Shown in pieces: positions 53,189 to 60,892 of a stretch of DNA of 64,000 bases. Numbering within the stretch: position 1 is the stretch's first letter; each line of letters begins with the position of its first letter. A model generated the notes under the pieces. It had not been told where the DNA came from. It worked only from the letters and a program-made list of their open reading frames with translations, and made no database searches. The DNA is from TMED27 sp964350435 (GTDB taxonomy: Bacteria; Pseudomonadota; Alphaproteobacteria; Micavibrionales; Micavibrionaceae). Where the stretch lies: the NCBI GenBank assembly GCA_964350435.1, contig CAYGJS010000008.1:1-64000 (forward strand). Reading direction: 5' to 3'. The translations under genes were made by a program, and so were the position numbers.

Positions 53189-53521
53189 GATATTCTCTCG
53201 TGGAGGCTGGGTTTTATGGTGTCATTATTTTTATATAACATATACGGTGCGGTGGGTGTAAAGCCTTCTTCGTGTTTGGGTTTGATCCATAGAGATTTCA
53301 GGGCTTTGAAAACGAATCACTTTATATCTTGCTGAAATGGAAAAGCGGGTGTAGAGTGCACGGGATGTTCGAGCTTTACGGTTTTAGCGCTTATTGTATT
53401 TAAAAGGTTTCGCGGACTGTACAGCTAAAAATTTGAGATTTAACGCGCTTTTGCGCCGTCCTTTGCACTTCGAGCATTGTCGCAGGGGGCAGGCTACGCA
53501 TGCGCTTATAAGGAATATATT
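53189..53521 (+). promoter_or_regulatory. Long divergent leader between the amidase and rne
   Basis: No gene is seen in these 333 bases. Much of it is probably the rne 5' untranslated region. A GCGC-TTTT-GCGC hairpin lies at 53445-53456. Long rne leaders mediate autoregulation in other bacteria, but I cannot match this one to a known rne element. The rne ribosome-binding site AAGGA lies just before the ATG at 53522. Confidence 0.45.
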
Positions 53522-56095
53522 ATGACTAAAAAAATGTTAATCGACGGTACCCATGATGAAGAAACACGGGTTGCCATTGTTGATGATGGGCGGCTTGATG
53601 AATTTGATTATGAGAGCGCGTTTCGCAAGCCTTTAAGGGGCAATATATATTTGGCGAAAGTTACCCGCGTGGAGCCGTCCTTGCAGGCGGCGTTTGTGAA
53701 TTATGGCGGGAATCGCCACGGGTTTTTGCCTTTTAGTGAAATTCACCCTGATTATTTCCGGATTCCGATTGCGGATCGTGAAGCCTTGATGGCTGAGCAG
53801 GAAGAGGCTTTGCGCGAGCATGATGAAGCCGAAGAGGAAGAGGACGAGATTCTTGGCGTGGATAGCCTTGCAGAGGATGAGGGTTCTGCCGATGGGATTG
53901 AGGAAATCGAGGACGAGGACGAGGTTGAGGAGATTGGCGGCGAAGTTCCCGGAGATGATGCGGACGAAGTTGAAGACGAAGACGAAGTGAACGGCAATGT
54001 CCGTGATGATTCCGAAGACGACGCGGACGAGGACTTTGCTGAAGGCAATAGCGGTGACGATCAGGCCGAAGGCGATGAGGATGAGGGAAATTCTCGCGGT
54101 GGTCGCGGGCGCGGTGGGCGCGGACGTTATCAGCGCGGTCGCGGAAATGGACGCGGCGGGCGCGGTGGGCGCGGAAATGCAGCGCATGGTGCCAAGCGCG
54201 TGGAGAGCATTGGCGGTGATGATGAGGGCGGGGATAAGCGTTTCCGCTTTAATTTGCGCCGTAAGTACAAAATTCAGGAAGTTGTGAAGCGCGGTCAAAT
54301 CATGCTCATTCAGGTTTCCAAAGAAGAGCGCGGTAATAAGGGTGCGGCGGTGACGAGTTATTTGTCTTTGCCGGGCCGGTATTGCGTGTTGATGCCCAAT
54401 AGCCCGCGTGCGGGCGGGGTTTCGCGCAAGATTTCCAATTATAAAGATCGTGCGAAAATGCGCGATATGATGAAGGATCTGGAAGTGCCGAAGGGTATGT
54501 CTGTGATTTTGCGGACAGCCGGCGTTGAGCGGACAAAAACAGAAGTGAAGCGCGATCTGGATTATCTGATGCGGCTTTGGAATAATATTCGCGAGTTGAC
54601 GCTGGAATCGACTGCGCCTGCGCTTGTGTATGAAGAAGCGGATTTGATCAAGCGCGCCGTGCGTGACCTTTATACGCGTGAGATTGACCAAATTCATGTG
54701 GCGGGGGAGAAGGCGTATAAGACGGCGAAAGAGTTCATGAAGATGATGATTCCTTCGCATGTAAAGCGGATTGAAGAATATAAGGATGTCAGTATTCCGT
54801 TGTTTAATGCCCATAAAGTTGAGGGGCAGATTGCCGAGATTGGCGAGACGACTGTGACTTTGAAATCGGGGGGGTATTTGATTATTAACCCGACCGAGGC
54901 GCTTGTGTCTGTGGATGTGAACTCGGGAAGAGCAACCAAGGAGCGGCATATTGAAGAAACGGCGCTTAAGACCAATCTTGAGGCGGCGGCGGAAGTTGCG
55001 CGGCAATTACGGCTCAGGGATTTGGGCGGTTTGATTGTTATCGATTTTATCGATATGGAAGACCGCCGCAATAACGGCAAGGTCGAGCGTAGAATGCGCG
55101 AGGCGTTATCGAGTGATAAGGCGCGGATTCAGATGGGGCGGATTTCATCGTTTGGTTTGATGGAAATGTCACGCCAGCGTTTGAGCGCGTCTTTGGGGGA
55201 AACGCAGTATGAAACGTGTGGGAGCTGTCATGGTTCTGGCCGGGTGCGGACGGCGGATGCGGCCTCCATCCTTGTGCTTCGTGATATTGAAGCGGAAGGA
55301 ATCAAAGGGCGCGCCGCCGAGGTTATGGTGCATCTTCCCAGCCATATTGCGCTGTATATTTTGAATTATAAGCGTTCGAATATTTCCAGTCTTGAGGCGC
55401 GTTATGGTTTTGCGATTGTGATGCGGGTGGATGATACGCTCGGCGCGTCGGATTGCCGCGTTGAAGTGTCCAAGCCGCTTCGTAAGGACGGTGAGGATGA
55501 TGAAGCGGGTGAGAGTGATGAGCCGGAAGTGCGTGAAAGCCGTTCGCCGCGGGAAGCGAGGGAGCCCCGCGAGCCGCGTGATGAAGATTCTGAAGACAAG
55601 GGTGAAGGTCGCCCGCGTGGGCGTCGTCGCGGTCGTCGTGGGGGTCGCCGGAATAATAGGGATGAATATCGCGGAGAAGGGGAGCAGACGGAACATTCCG
55701 AAAATGCGTCTTCCGGTGAGGAGTCTTCTGCGGCAGCACCGGATGATCAGCCAAAGACAGACGAGGCCAAAAAGCCTTCACGTCGCAAGCCCGCGGCGAA
55801 GAAGTCGGATGATGAGGCTTTGGAGGACAAGCCTAAACGCGCGCCGCGTAAAGCTGCGGCGAAAAAGGCCGATGCGGATGTGGTGAAGGAAGAGGTTAAA
55901 GACGACAAGCCCTCCATTGCCAAGGCTTCGGAGGCCAAGCCAAAGAAAGCGGCGGCCAAGGGCAGGGGAGCAAAAGCATCGAATGATGATGCGGAAAAAG
56001 GTGAGCCTGCGAAAGCCAAGGAGAGTACGCCGAAAGAATATGAAGTGGTGAATGAGCCGCCGAAGGCCAAGAAAAAGGGCTGGTGGAGTAAGTAA
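53522..56095 (+). CDS. rne: Ribonuclease E
   Basis: About 857 residues from the ATG at 53522. The N-terminal catalytic part begins TKKMLIDGTHDEETRVAIVD. The S1 domain is interrupted by an acidic stretch (around residues 95-195) and an RG-rich stretch (RGGRGRGGRGRYQRGRG), and continues with YKIQEVVKRGQIMLIQV. DNase I-like residues (VDVNSGRATK, VIDFIDMED) and the zinc-link motif ETCGSCHGSGRVR, which holds the tetramer together, are present. The C-terminal third is a charged, disordered scaffold that would bind degradosome partners and RNA. Insertions of this kind are typical of alphaproteobacterial RNase E. Confidence 0.96.
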   Translation: MTKKMLIDGTHDEETRVAIVDDGRLDEFDYESAFRKPLRGNIYLAKVTRVEPSLQAAFVNYGGNRHGFLPFSEIHPDYFRIPIADREALMAEQEEALREHDEAEEEEDEILGVDSLAEDEGSADGIEEIEDEDEVEEIGGEVPGDDADEVEDEDEVNGNVRDDSEDDADEDFAEGNSGDDQAEGDEDEGNSRGGRGRGGRGRYQRGRGNGRGGRGGRGNAAHGAKRVESIGGDDEGGDKRFRFNLRRKYKIQEVVKRGQIMLIQVSKEERGNKGAAVTSYLSLPGRYCVLMPNSPRAGGVSRKISNYKDRAKMRDMMKDLEVPKGMSVILRTAGVERTKTEVKRDLDYLMRLWNNIRELTLESTAPALVYEEADLIKRAVRDLYTREIDQIHVAGEKAYKTAKEFMKMMIPSHVKRIEEYKDVSIPLFNAHKVEGQIAEIGETTVTLKSGGYLIINPTEALVSVDVNSGRATKERHIEETALKTNLEAAAEVARQLRLRDLGGLIVIDFIDMEDRRNNGKVERRMREALSSDKARIQMGRISSFGLMEMSRQRLSASLGETQYETCGSCHGSGRVRTADAASILVLRDIEAEGIKGRAAEVMVHLPSHIALYILNYKRSNISSLEARYGFAIVMRVDDTLGASDCRVEVSKPLRKDGEDDEAGESDEPEVRESRSPREAREPREPRDEDSEDKGEGRPRGRRRGRRGGRRNNRDEYRGEGEQTEHSENASSGEESSAAAPDDQPKTDEAKKPSRRKPAAKKSDDEALEDKPKRAPRKAAAKKADADVVKEEVKDDKPSIAKASEAKPKKAAAKGRGAKASNDDAEKGEPAKAKESTPKEYEVVNEPPKAKKKGWWSK

Positions 56096-56104
56096 ATACT
56101 CCGT

Positions 56105-56202
56105 CTTTTTCCTACCACCGCGTTATCCTTCGGCCTCGCTGTGCTCACGTAGTCAATCTACGCTGCGCGCAGCTCGCCTCGAATGCCTAGTGGTAGAAAA
56201 AA
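56105..56202. repeat. Palindromic element, family B copy 2
   Basis: The core (CTGTGCTCACGTAG, loop TCAAT, CTACGCTGCGCGCAG) matches copy 1 at 34.6 kb. The outer arms TTTTTCCTACCACC and the reverse complement of GGTGGTAGAAAAAA-like right flank are copy-specific. It follows the rne stop within ten bases. Confidence 0.78.
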
Positions 56203-56237
56203 CCCGAAGCATTTATACCTCGAGAGTTTTTTAAATT

Positions 56238-56274
56238 TAAAAGCGGCCCTTAGCGGGGTCGTTTTTTTTATGGG
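56238..56274 (+). terminator. Rho-independent terminator after rne
   Basis: AAAGCGGCCC pairs (with two G-T wobbles) with GGGGTCGTTTT around a short loop, followed by eight T. It lies just after the family B palindrome and ends two bases before the convergent pilin-like gene. Confidence 0.75.
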
Positions 56275-56275
56275 G

Positions 56276-56980
56276 TTAGCGGGCGAGGAGGACTTGGTAG
56301 AAGTAGATTTTGTTGGAGTCGTTGGCATCGATGAAGCAGCCTGCGTTTTTGCGGTTGAGTTCGAGATTGGTGGTGTCGCCTTCCAGAATTGTCGGCCCGC
56401 CAGGGGCGTATGTGCCGATGAAGGCGGCGGTGTCGATTTCATCATCAATCGGCAGAGTGCCTGCGGTGCCGACGCTTAAGTCGCGGTTGATCTGGATGCA
56501 CAGGGTTTGGTTGACATTGGGCAGGAGCATGATGAGGTCATTGCCTGTTACGGCGGCGGTGGAGCCGACGGGGCCAGCGGTGGTGCCGACATTGTTTGCG
56601 CCTGTGAAAATCCAGTCTGAGCCGTCATTGGCACCCGCAAAATTGCGATAGGTGAGACCTGCGCCATCAACGTGGAAAATCCTGCAGGCGTTGTCGAGGC
56701 AATTTGCGTTTGTGTAATCGGTTGCGGTTGTGGGATTTTGGAAGCTGATGTCACGTTCCGAAATGCCGCGGAGTTTCATGTTCTGGACGGCGGCTTCGAT
56801 GGATTTTGAGTAGCCAAGAAGCTGTCCTGCTGTGATGCGGAGCTGCTCAATATCTGCGCTTTGGTCAACGGTTGAGCCGCTTCGGGTGAGCACCATGGTG
56901 AGCATGCCGAGAAGCGCGACGGCGATTAAGATGAACCACAATACGTTTCCACTTTGTCGCTTGTATTTATGTTCTGACAT
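56276..56980 (-). CDS. Pilin-like or pseudopilin-like membrane-anchored protein, unknown function
   Basis: 234 residues with a single N-terminal hydrophobic helix just after a short basic leader (KYKRQSGNVLWFILIAVALL), an arrangement resembling type IV pilins or TadE-like proteins though no canonical GFTLxE cleavage site is present. The extracytoplasmic domain has paired cysteines (NCLDNACRIF, TLCIQ, AGCFID) and many small residues. No partner pilus genes are nearby. The family A palindrome copy 4 overlaps its first codons. The name is based on shape only. Confidence 0.55.
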   Translation of the reverse strand: MSEHKYKRQSGNVLWFILIAVALLGMLTMVLTRSGSTVDQSADIEQLRITAGQLLGYSKSIEAAVQNMKLRGISERDISFQNPTTATDYTNANCLDNACRIFHVDGAGLTYRNFAGANDGSDWIFTGANNVGTTAGPVGSTAAVTGNDLIMLLPNVNQTLCIQINRDLSVGTAGTLPIDDEIDTAAFIGTYAPGGPTILEGDTTNLELNRKNAGCFIDANDSNKIYFYQVLLAR

Positions 56981-57053
56981 CGTTGCTGCGCTCCTAAAGT
57001 AGTGGTCTACTCTTCGTCGCTTGCGCCTTGTCAGACCAAAAATCCAAGCGACA
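56955..57053. repeat. Palindromic element, family A copy 4
   Basis: The core (ATCGTTGCTGCGCTCCTAAA ... TTCGTCGCTTGCGCCT) is flanked by arms TGTCGCTTGTATTTATGTTC and the reverse complement of the right flank, TGTCGCTTGGATTTTTGGTC, about 22 of 25 matching. The left arm is the start of the pilin-like gene (reverse strand), from the ATG onward. Confidence 0.85.
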
Positions 57054-57066
57054 TGAGTTTTTATTA

Positions 57067-58197
57067 TCAGCCTGTTTGCGCAGATTTGTCACGCGTTTCT
57101 TCGGCGGCTTCGACGCGCCTGCGGGAGTATTTTGCCGCCAGTGACGCCATATCGGCCTCAGGGTTTTGCTCTGATAGGTTTAGCACATCTTTGAAGCGGC
57201 GGGGAACGCCTTCGCGGATATCGTTTAATGTGGTTTTCGCGTTTTCACCGACTTTGGCAACCCAGATGACGCCCGCCGCGTTCACTATGTAATCGGGGCA
57301 GTACAGAATGCCGAGGGATTTCAGTTGCTTGCTTTCGCGGCCTGTTTTTTGGTCGGCTTGTTGATTATTGGCCGCGCCGCAGACGATTTTTACGCCTGAT
57401 TTATGAAGACGACCGATTGTTTCATTGGTCAGAGTGCCGCCGATGGCGTTGGGGGCGAAAAGATCGGCGGGGACGTCGTATATTGCATCGAGGTCGACTT
57501 TTTCGACATTGATGCCTTGGCTGCGCAGCATTTCGAAGGGTTCATCGGACGGGTCGGCGGCGGTCAGGATTGCGCCGTCTTTATGCAGATATTCTGCCAT
57601 GGTGCGGCCTACGGCGCCGAGGCCTTGCATAGAGATTCGCAGGCCAGAAACACTGTCTTTGCCGAGTTTATGTTTTACGGCGACTTTGATGCATTCATAT
57701 ACGCCAAGGCCTGTGATGGGCGAGGGATCGCCGCCGACGATTTTAGGGTTGTCAGAGGTCGCGCCTTTGAGCCAGTTCGTGAATTTCAGCATATGATTGA
57801 GGGCGGATTCGCCGACATTCATGTCTTCGGCGCCGAAATAGACGGGTTTGCTCTCGTTGATGATGTTGAGGCCTGCGGCGAGCGTTTCAAGGGTTTCGGT
57901 ATCGGGTTTTGGGGTGTCACCCGCCATGATTACGGCTTTACCGCCGCCATGCGCAAGGCCTCCGGCGGCGTTTTTCCAGGTCATGGCTTCGGAAAGGCGC
58001 AGGACATCGCCGAGAGCGTCTTGTTCATCGTGATAATGTTTATAACGAATGCCGCCAAGCGCAGGGCCGAGAGCGGTGCTGTGCACGCCGATAAAGGCGG
58101 TGATATTGGTCTTGGGGTTATAGATTTTATAGATGCGTTCATGGTCCATAAATTCGGGGTGATTGGCGGCGGAAATTTCGGAGACTTGTATGGGCAT
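57067..58197 (-). CDS. Glu/Leu/Phe/Val dehydrogenase family protein, probably leucine dehydrogenase
   Basis: 376 residues from the ATG at 58197, the first start that does not read through the palindrome-like upstream DNA. The catalytic region has ALGGIRYKHYHDEQDALGDV and GLAHGGGKAVIM, with the proton-donor lysine. The Rossmann domain has MQGLGAVGRTMAEYLHKDG (GxGxxG) for NAD, and the substrate loop NAIGGTLT. Size and motif order point to leucine/valine dehydrogenase, which deaminates branched-chain amino acids. It stands alone with a 570-base upstream region. Confidence 0.92.
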   Translation of the reverse strand: MPIQVSEISAANHPEFMDHERIYKIYNPKTNITAFIGVHSTALGPALGGIRYKHYHDEQDALGDVLRLSEAMTWKNAAGGLAHGGGKAVIMAGDTPKPDTETLETLAAGLNIINESKPVYFGAEDMNVGESALNHMLKFTNWLKGATSDNPKIVGGDPSPITGLGVYECIKVAVKHKLGKDSVSGLRISMQGLGAVGRTMAEYLHKDGAILTAADPSDEPFEMLRSQGINVEKVDLDAIYDVPADLFAPNAIGGTLTNETIGRLHKSGVKIVCGAANNQQADQKTGRESKQLKSLGILYCPDYIVNAAGVIWVAKVGENAKTTLNDIREGVPRRFKDVLNLSEQNPEADMASLAAKYSRRRVEAAEETRDKSAQTG

Positions 58198-58389
58198 ATT
58201 GATCGATTCCACAATGTTATTATCGGATTCAAAAAGCCATAAAAAAGCCTTATGTGCAAGGGGATATGGGTATCGGCGGATTTTGAACAAATTTTGATGT
58301 GAAATCACGGCAAATACAGATCGAATTTTATTTACTTTTTATTCACAGTTTATATGTTATGTTAAATATATAGGGGCTGTACAATTTTA
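58198..58389. other. Intergenic stretch upstream of the leucine dehydrogenase-like gene
   Basis: AT-rich, no gene seen. It should hold the divergent promoters of the dehydrogenase and the candidate RNA, including a TTCACA / AATATA pair at about 58343-58371. Confidence 0.4.
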
Positions 58390-58585
58390 AGTGTGTGTTT
58401 GTACAAAGACCTCTGGATTTTATAGACCAGTGAATGTTCAGGGACGGACACGGCAGAGCAAAAAGGCAACAAGAGCAGTTGTCAGGGCAAACGGTAAGTT
58501 GGTAATAGGGCGGCAGGAGAGCAGGGGAGTTCTTGGCCAGCGGTGGAAATAAGAGCCCGGGAAACGGGCCTTTTTCTTCTTTTTC
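58390..58585 (+). ncRNA. Candidate small RNA (or very short ORF) with strong terminator
   Basis: A promoter-like pair at 58343-58371 precedes GC-richer sequence ending in the terminator at 58555-58583. The segment also contains a 53-codon plus-strand frame from the GTG at 58390 (containing VNVQGRTRQSKKATRAVVR, ending GQRWK), but no ribosome-binding site precedes it. I cannot match the sequence to 6S, tmRNA or RNase P RNA. An uncharacterised sRNA is the better guess; a small basic protein is the alternative. Confidence 0.45.
58555..58583 (+). terminator. Rho-independent terminator of the candidate RNA
   Basis: GCCCG and CGGGC pair around GGAAA, followed by a T-rich run (TTTTTCTTCTTTTT). Confidence 0.88.
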
Positions 58586-58771
58586 GACGGTTCACAATAG
58601 AAATTTATGCAGTTTATCTCTTATGTCATGCGCACTGGCCTGTATGAGGGTTTTGAAATATTTCTTTGTACCCGCTTTCAAAGTTGTTTCAATTTCATCA
58701 TACAGGCACTTTTTTTTCCAATCAAAGCTGGATAGGGTATAGTGGTATTTTAAGCCAGAAAGGGTGCATCC

Positions 58772-59488
58772 GTGGTTCGTTTTTTCATTATCAGTCTTGT
58801 TGTGTTGTCTTTTGTGCCGCGCGCGTGGGCGCAAGGAAGCGGTGAGGCTGGGCCCAAGAGCGAGTTTATTGCCAAGGTTGAGGCTTTTACTCAAGGGTTA
58901 AATGCGCGGGATGCGCGGCATTTCAATATTCTTTACGGGAATTACAATATTGTGAAGATTGTTGAAGGCATTCGCGAAACGGTGGGCAATACGGTTGAGC
59001 AGTGCGGTCAGGCCAATCCGGATCTGGCAGAGCGGATGGATGTGCGTTTTGGGGTTTGGGAAGAGGCTGTTGAGCCGATACTCGATGAGGCCATGGATAA
59101 TATCGACAATATGATATTGGCGCAGGATTACGCCAAGGATAAAGAGATACGTGAGATTTTTAAGGCGTTGGTGGATGAGCGGAACAGAGTGGAATCACAA
59201 GTGGAAAAAGTACCTGTGACGACGGTGGAGGGGTGTGAATATGCGCTGGAGCAGATGGATAGTACGCAAGTGAAGTTGACGGATATGCTGCGTTCTACGC
59301 TGGTGACATTGCCGCGGACGATTCAGGAAGAAGACGCGCAGGCGATCGCGATTGAAAAGGCGGCGCAAGAAGAGGAAGAGGCCAAGGCAAAAGCCGAGGC
59401 CGAAGCCGAAGCCGAAGCCGAAGCCGAAGAAAAGGATGAAGAGGAGCCTGCAGAGGCTTTAGAAGATCAATCCGAGCCCAAGCGTTAG
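58772..59488 (+). CDS. Secreted coiled-coil protein with (Glu-Ala) repeat, unknown function
   Basis: 238 residues from a GTG start with AAAGGG upstream. A signal peptide (FFIISLVVLSFVPRAWAQ) precedes a helical region (EFIAKVEAFTQGL, RHFNILYGNYNIVKIVEGI, VEGCEYALEQMDS) with two cysteines (EQCGQA and EGCEYA) that may pair. The C-terminus is a charged coil of Glu-Ala-Lys repeats encoded by GCCGAA hexamers. I do not recognise the family. It is followed by a glycosyltransferase gene 24 bases on. Confidence 0.65.
   Translation: MVRFFIISLVVLSFVPRAWAQGSGEAGPKSEFIAKVEAFTQGLNARDARHFNILYGNYNIVKIVEGIRETVGNTVEQCGQANPDLAERMDVRFGVWEEAVEPILDEAMDNIDNMILAQDYAKDKEIREIFKALVDERNRVESQVEKVPVTTVEGCEYALEQMDSTQVKLTDMLRSTLVTLPRTIQEEDAQAIAIEKAAQEEEEAKAKAEAEAEAEAEAEEKDEEEPAEALEDQSEPKR
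59393..59428 (+). repeat. (GCCGAA)n hexanucleotide repeat in coding sequence
   Basis: A GCCGAG unit followed by five perfect GCCGAA units, encoding alternating Ala-Glu in the tail of the secreted coiled-coil protein. The length could vary by slippage without frameshift, because the unit is six bases. Confidence 0.95.
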
Positions 59489-59512
59489 AGACGTTTTAGG
59501 GGAAGGCCAGCG

Positions 59513-60565
59513 ATGAAAATCCTTCATGTGATGGCGGGGGCGCCGTATGGCGGGGCGGAGACCGCGTTTGTCGATATGTGCATTGCCATGCATGTGGCGG
59601 GGGAAACAATCGAGGTTGCAACGCGGGCGAATGAAATTCGGGTGCCGCGTCTGGAGGCGGCGGGGATCAAGGTGCATGTTTTGCCGTTTGGGGGTAAGCT
59701 TGATGTGTTTACAGGGTGGCGACTGGCGCAGATTATCAAGAAATTCCAGCCGAATATCGTGCAATGCTGGATGAGCCGTGCGCCGGAAAAAGTGCCGCGA
59801 TGGAGCCCGAATATGGGCATCCCCCGCTATGCGATTGTTGCGCGGCTGGGCAGTCCTTATAAGATCAAATATTTCAAGAAGACCGATTATTTTGTGTCTA
59901 TCACGCCTGATATTTCGGCGTATTTGCTCGAAAACGGAATTGAGCCTTCGCGGATTCGGCATATCAATAATTTTGCGGAAGTGGAGCGGGCGTCTTCTGA
60001 TTTTACGCGGGGCGATTTCGGCACGCCCGAAGAAGCGACGCTTTTGCTGGGGCTGGGGCGGCTGCATGATGACAAGGCGTTTGATACCTTGATCAAGGCG
60101 GCGGCGAAGTTACCGCGTGTGCATGTCTGGATTGCAGGGGAAGGGCCTTTGCGAAACTCTCTGCAGAAGTTGATTGATAAGTTGGGCGTTGGAAACCGCG
60201 TGAAATTGATTGGATGGCAGACGGATCGGGCGCGATTGTTCGAGCTTGCCGATATCTGTACGTTTGTATCCCGCAACGAGGGGTTTGGGACGGTGTTTGT
60301 GCAGAGCTGGGCGCAGAGAGTGCCGGTGATCGTCAGTGATGCAGACGGGCCGCGGCAATTCGTGCGGGACGGCGAGGATGCCCTGTTGGTGCCGATTGAT
60401 GATGTTGATGCGATTGTTGCGGCGGTCGAGAGATTGATGGAAGACGATCATTTGGCGGCGGCCTTGGTGGGGGCGGGGTTTCGCCGATATGAGCGGGAAT
60501 TTACCAAGAACGCGTGTCTGCAGGGGTATCTGGAGTATTATCATCATATAATCTCTCATATTTAA
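59513..60565 (+). CDS. Glycosyltransferase family 4-like protein
   Basis: 350 residues with a GT-B fold: N-terminal acceptor domain (ILHVMAGAPYGGAETAFVDM) and C-terminal donor domain with LLGLGRLHDDKAFDTLI, VWIAGEGPLRNSLQ and the nucleotide-sugar E-x7-E region SRNEGFGTVFVQSWA. This is the GT4 pattern of retaining transferases. A strong AGGGGAAGG site precedes the ATG. It probably adds a sugar to a lipid or surface polysaccharide; sugar and acceptor are not predictable. Its stop codon lies within the left arm of a family A palindrome. Confidence 0.9.
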   Translation: MKILHVMAGAPYGGAETAFVDMCIAMHVAGETIEVATRANEIRVPRLEAAGIKVHVLPFGGKLDVFTGWRLAQIIKKFQPNIVQCWMSRAPEKVPRWSPNMGIPRYAIVARLGSPYKIKYFKKTDYFVSITPDISAYLLENGIEPSRIRHINNFAEVERASSDFTRGDFGTPEEATLLLGLGRLHDDKAFDTLIKAAAKLPRVHVWIAGEGPLRNSLQKLIDKLGVGNRVKLIGWQTDRARLFELADICTFVSRNEGFGTVFVQSWAQRVPVIVSDADGPRQFVRDGEDALLVPIDDVDAIVAAVERLMEDDHLAAALVGAGFRRYEREFTKNACLQGYLEYYHHIISHI

Positions 60566-60649
60566 GTCCTGACATCGTTGCGGCGCTTCTAAAGTCGCTG
60601 TCTACTCTTCGTCGCTTGCGCCTTGTCAGGTCAAAAATATGAGAAATTA
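60549..60649. repeat. Palindromic element, family A copy 5
   Basis: The core (ATCGTTGCGGCGCTTCTAAA ... TTCGTCGCTTGCGCCT) is almost identical to copy 4. The arms are TAATCTCTCATATTTAAGTC and the reverse complement of the right flank, TAATTTCTCATATTTTTGAC, 22 of 26 matching over the full length. The left arm contains the last codons and the stop of the glycosyltransferase gene. Confidence 0.87.
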
Positions 60650-60892
60650 TGCCTTTGCGCCGTGTTTTTGGAAAACTCTGTTAACCTTTTGTTAACTAAT
60701 TGAAATCATTGAAAAAATATGCTCAAAAGTTTGTATTTTGGGGGTGGTTGTGGCATAATGATTTTATCTTAGCCAAAGTGCGCCTATGCGCATATAAAAA
60801 AATGTTATTAAAAACAGAAGGTTAAGGCGGTAGAAAACGTGTAAAAAGCCCACAAAAAAAATGACAAAAGGGCTTTGAATTAGAGGGTATGA
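60650..60892. other. Leader region of the 1,019-residue protein gene
   Basis: AT-rich, no gene seen. Several A/T runs and an AGAGGG ribosome-binding site before the ATG at 60893 suggest a promoter and leader; no clear -35/-10 pair is singled out. Confidence 0.4.

Noticed and set aside
53633..55006. Minus-strand frame of 457 codons opposite rne
   Set aside because: It is antisense to RNase E motifs; its length reflects the biased codons of the sense gene.
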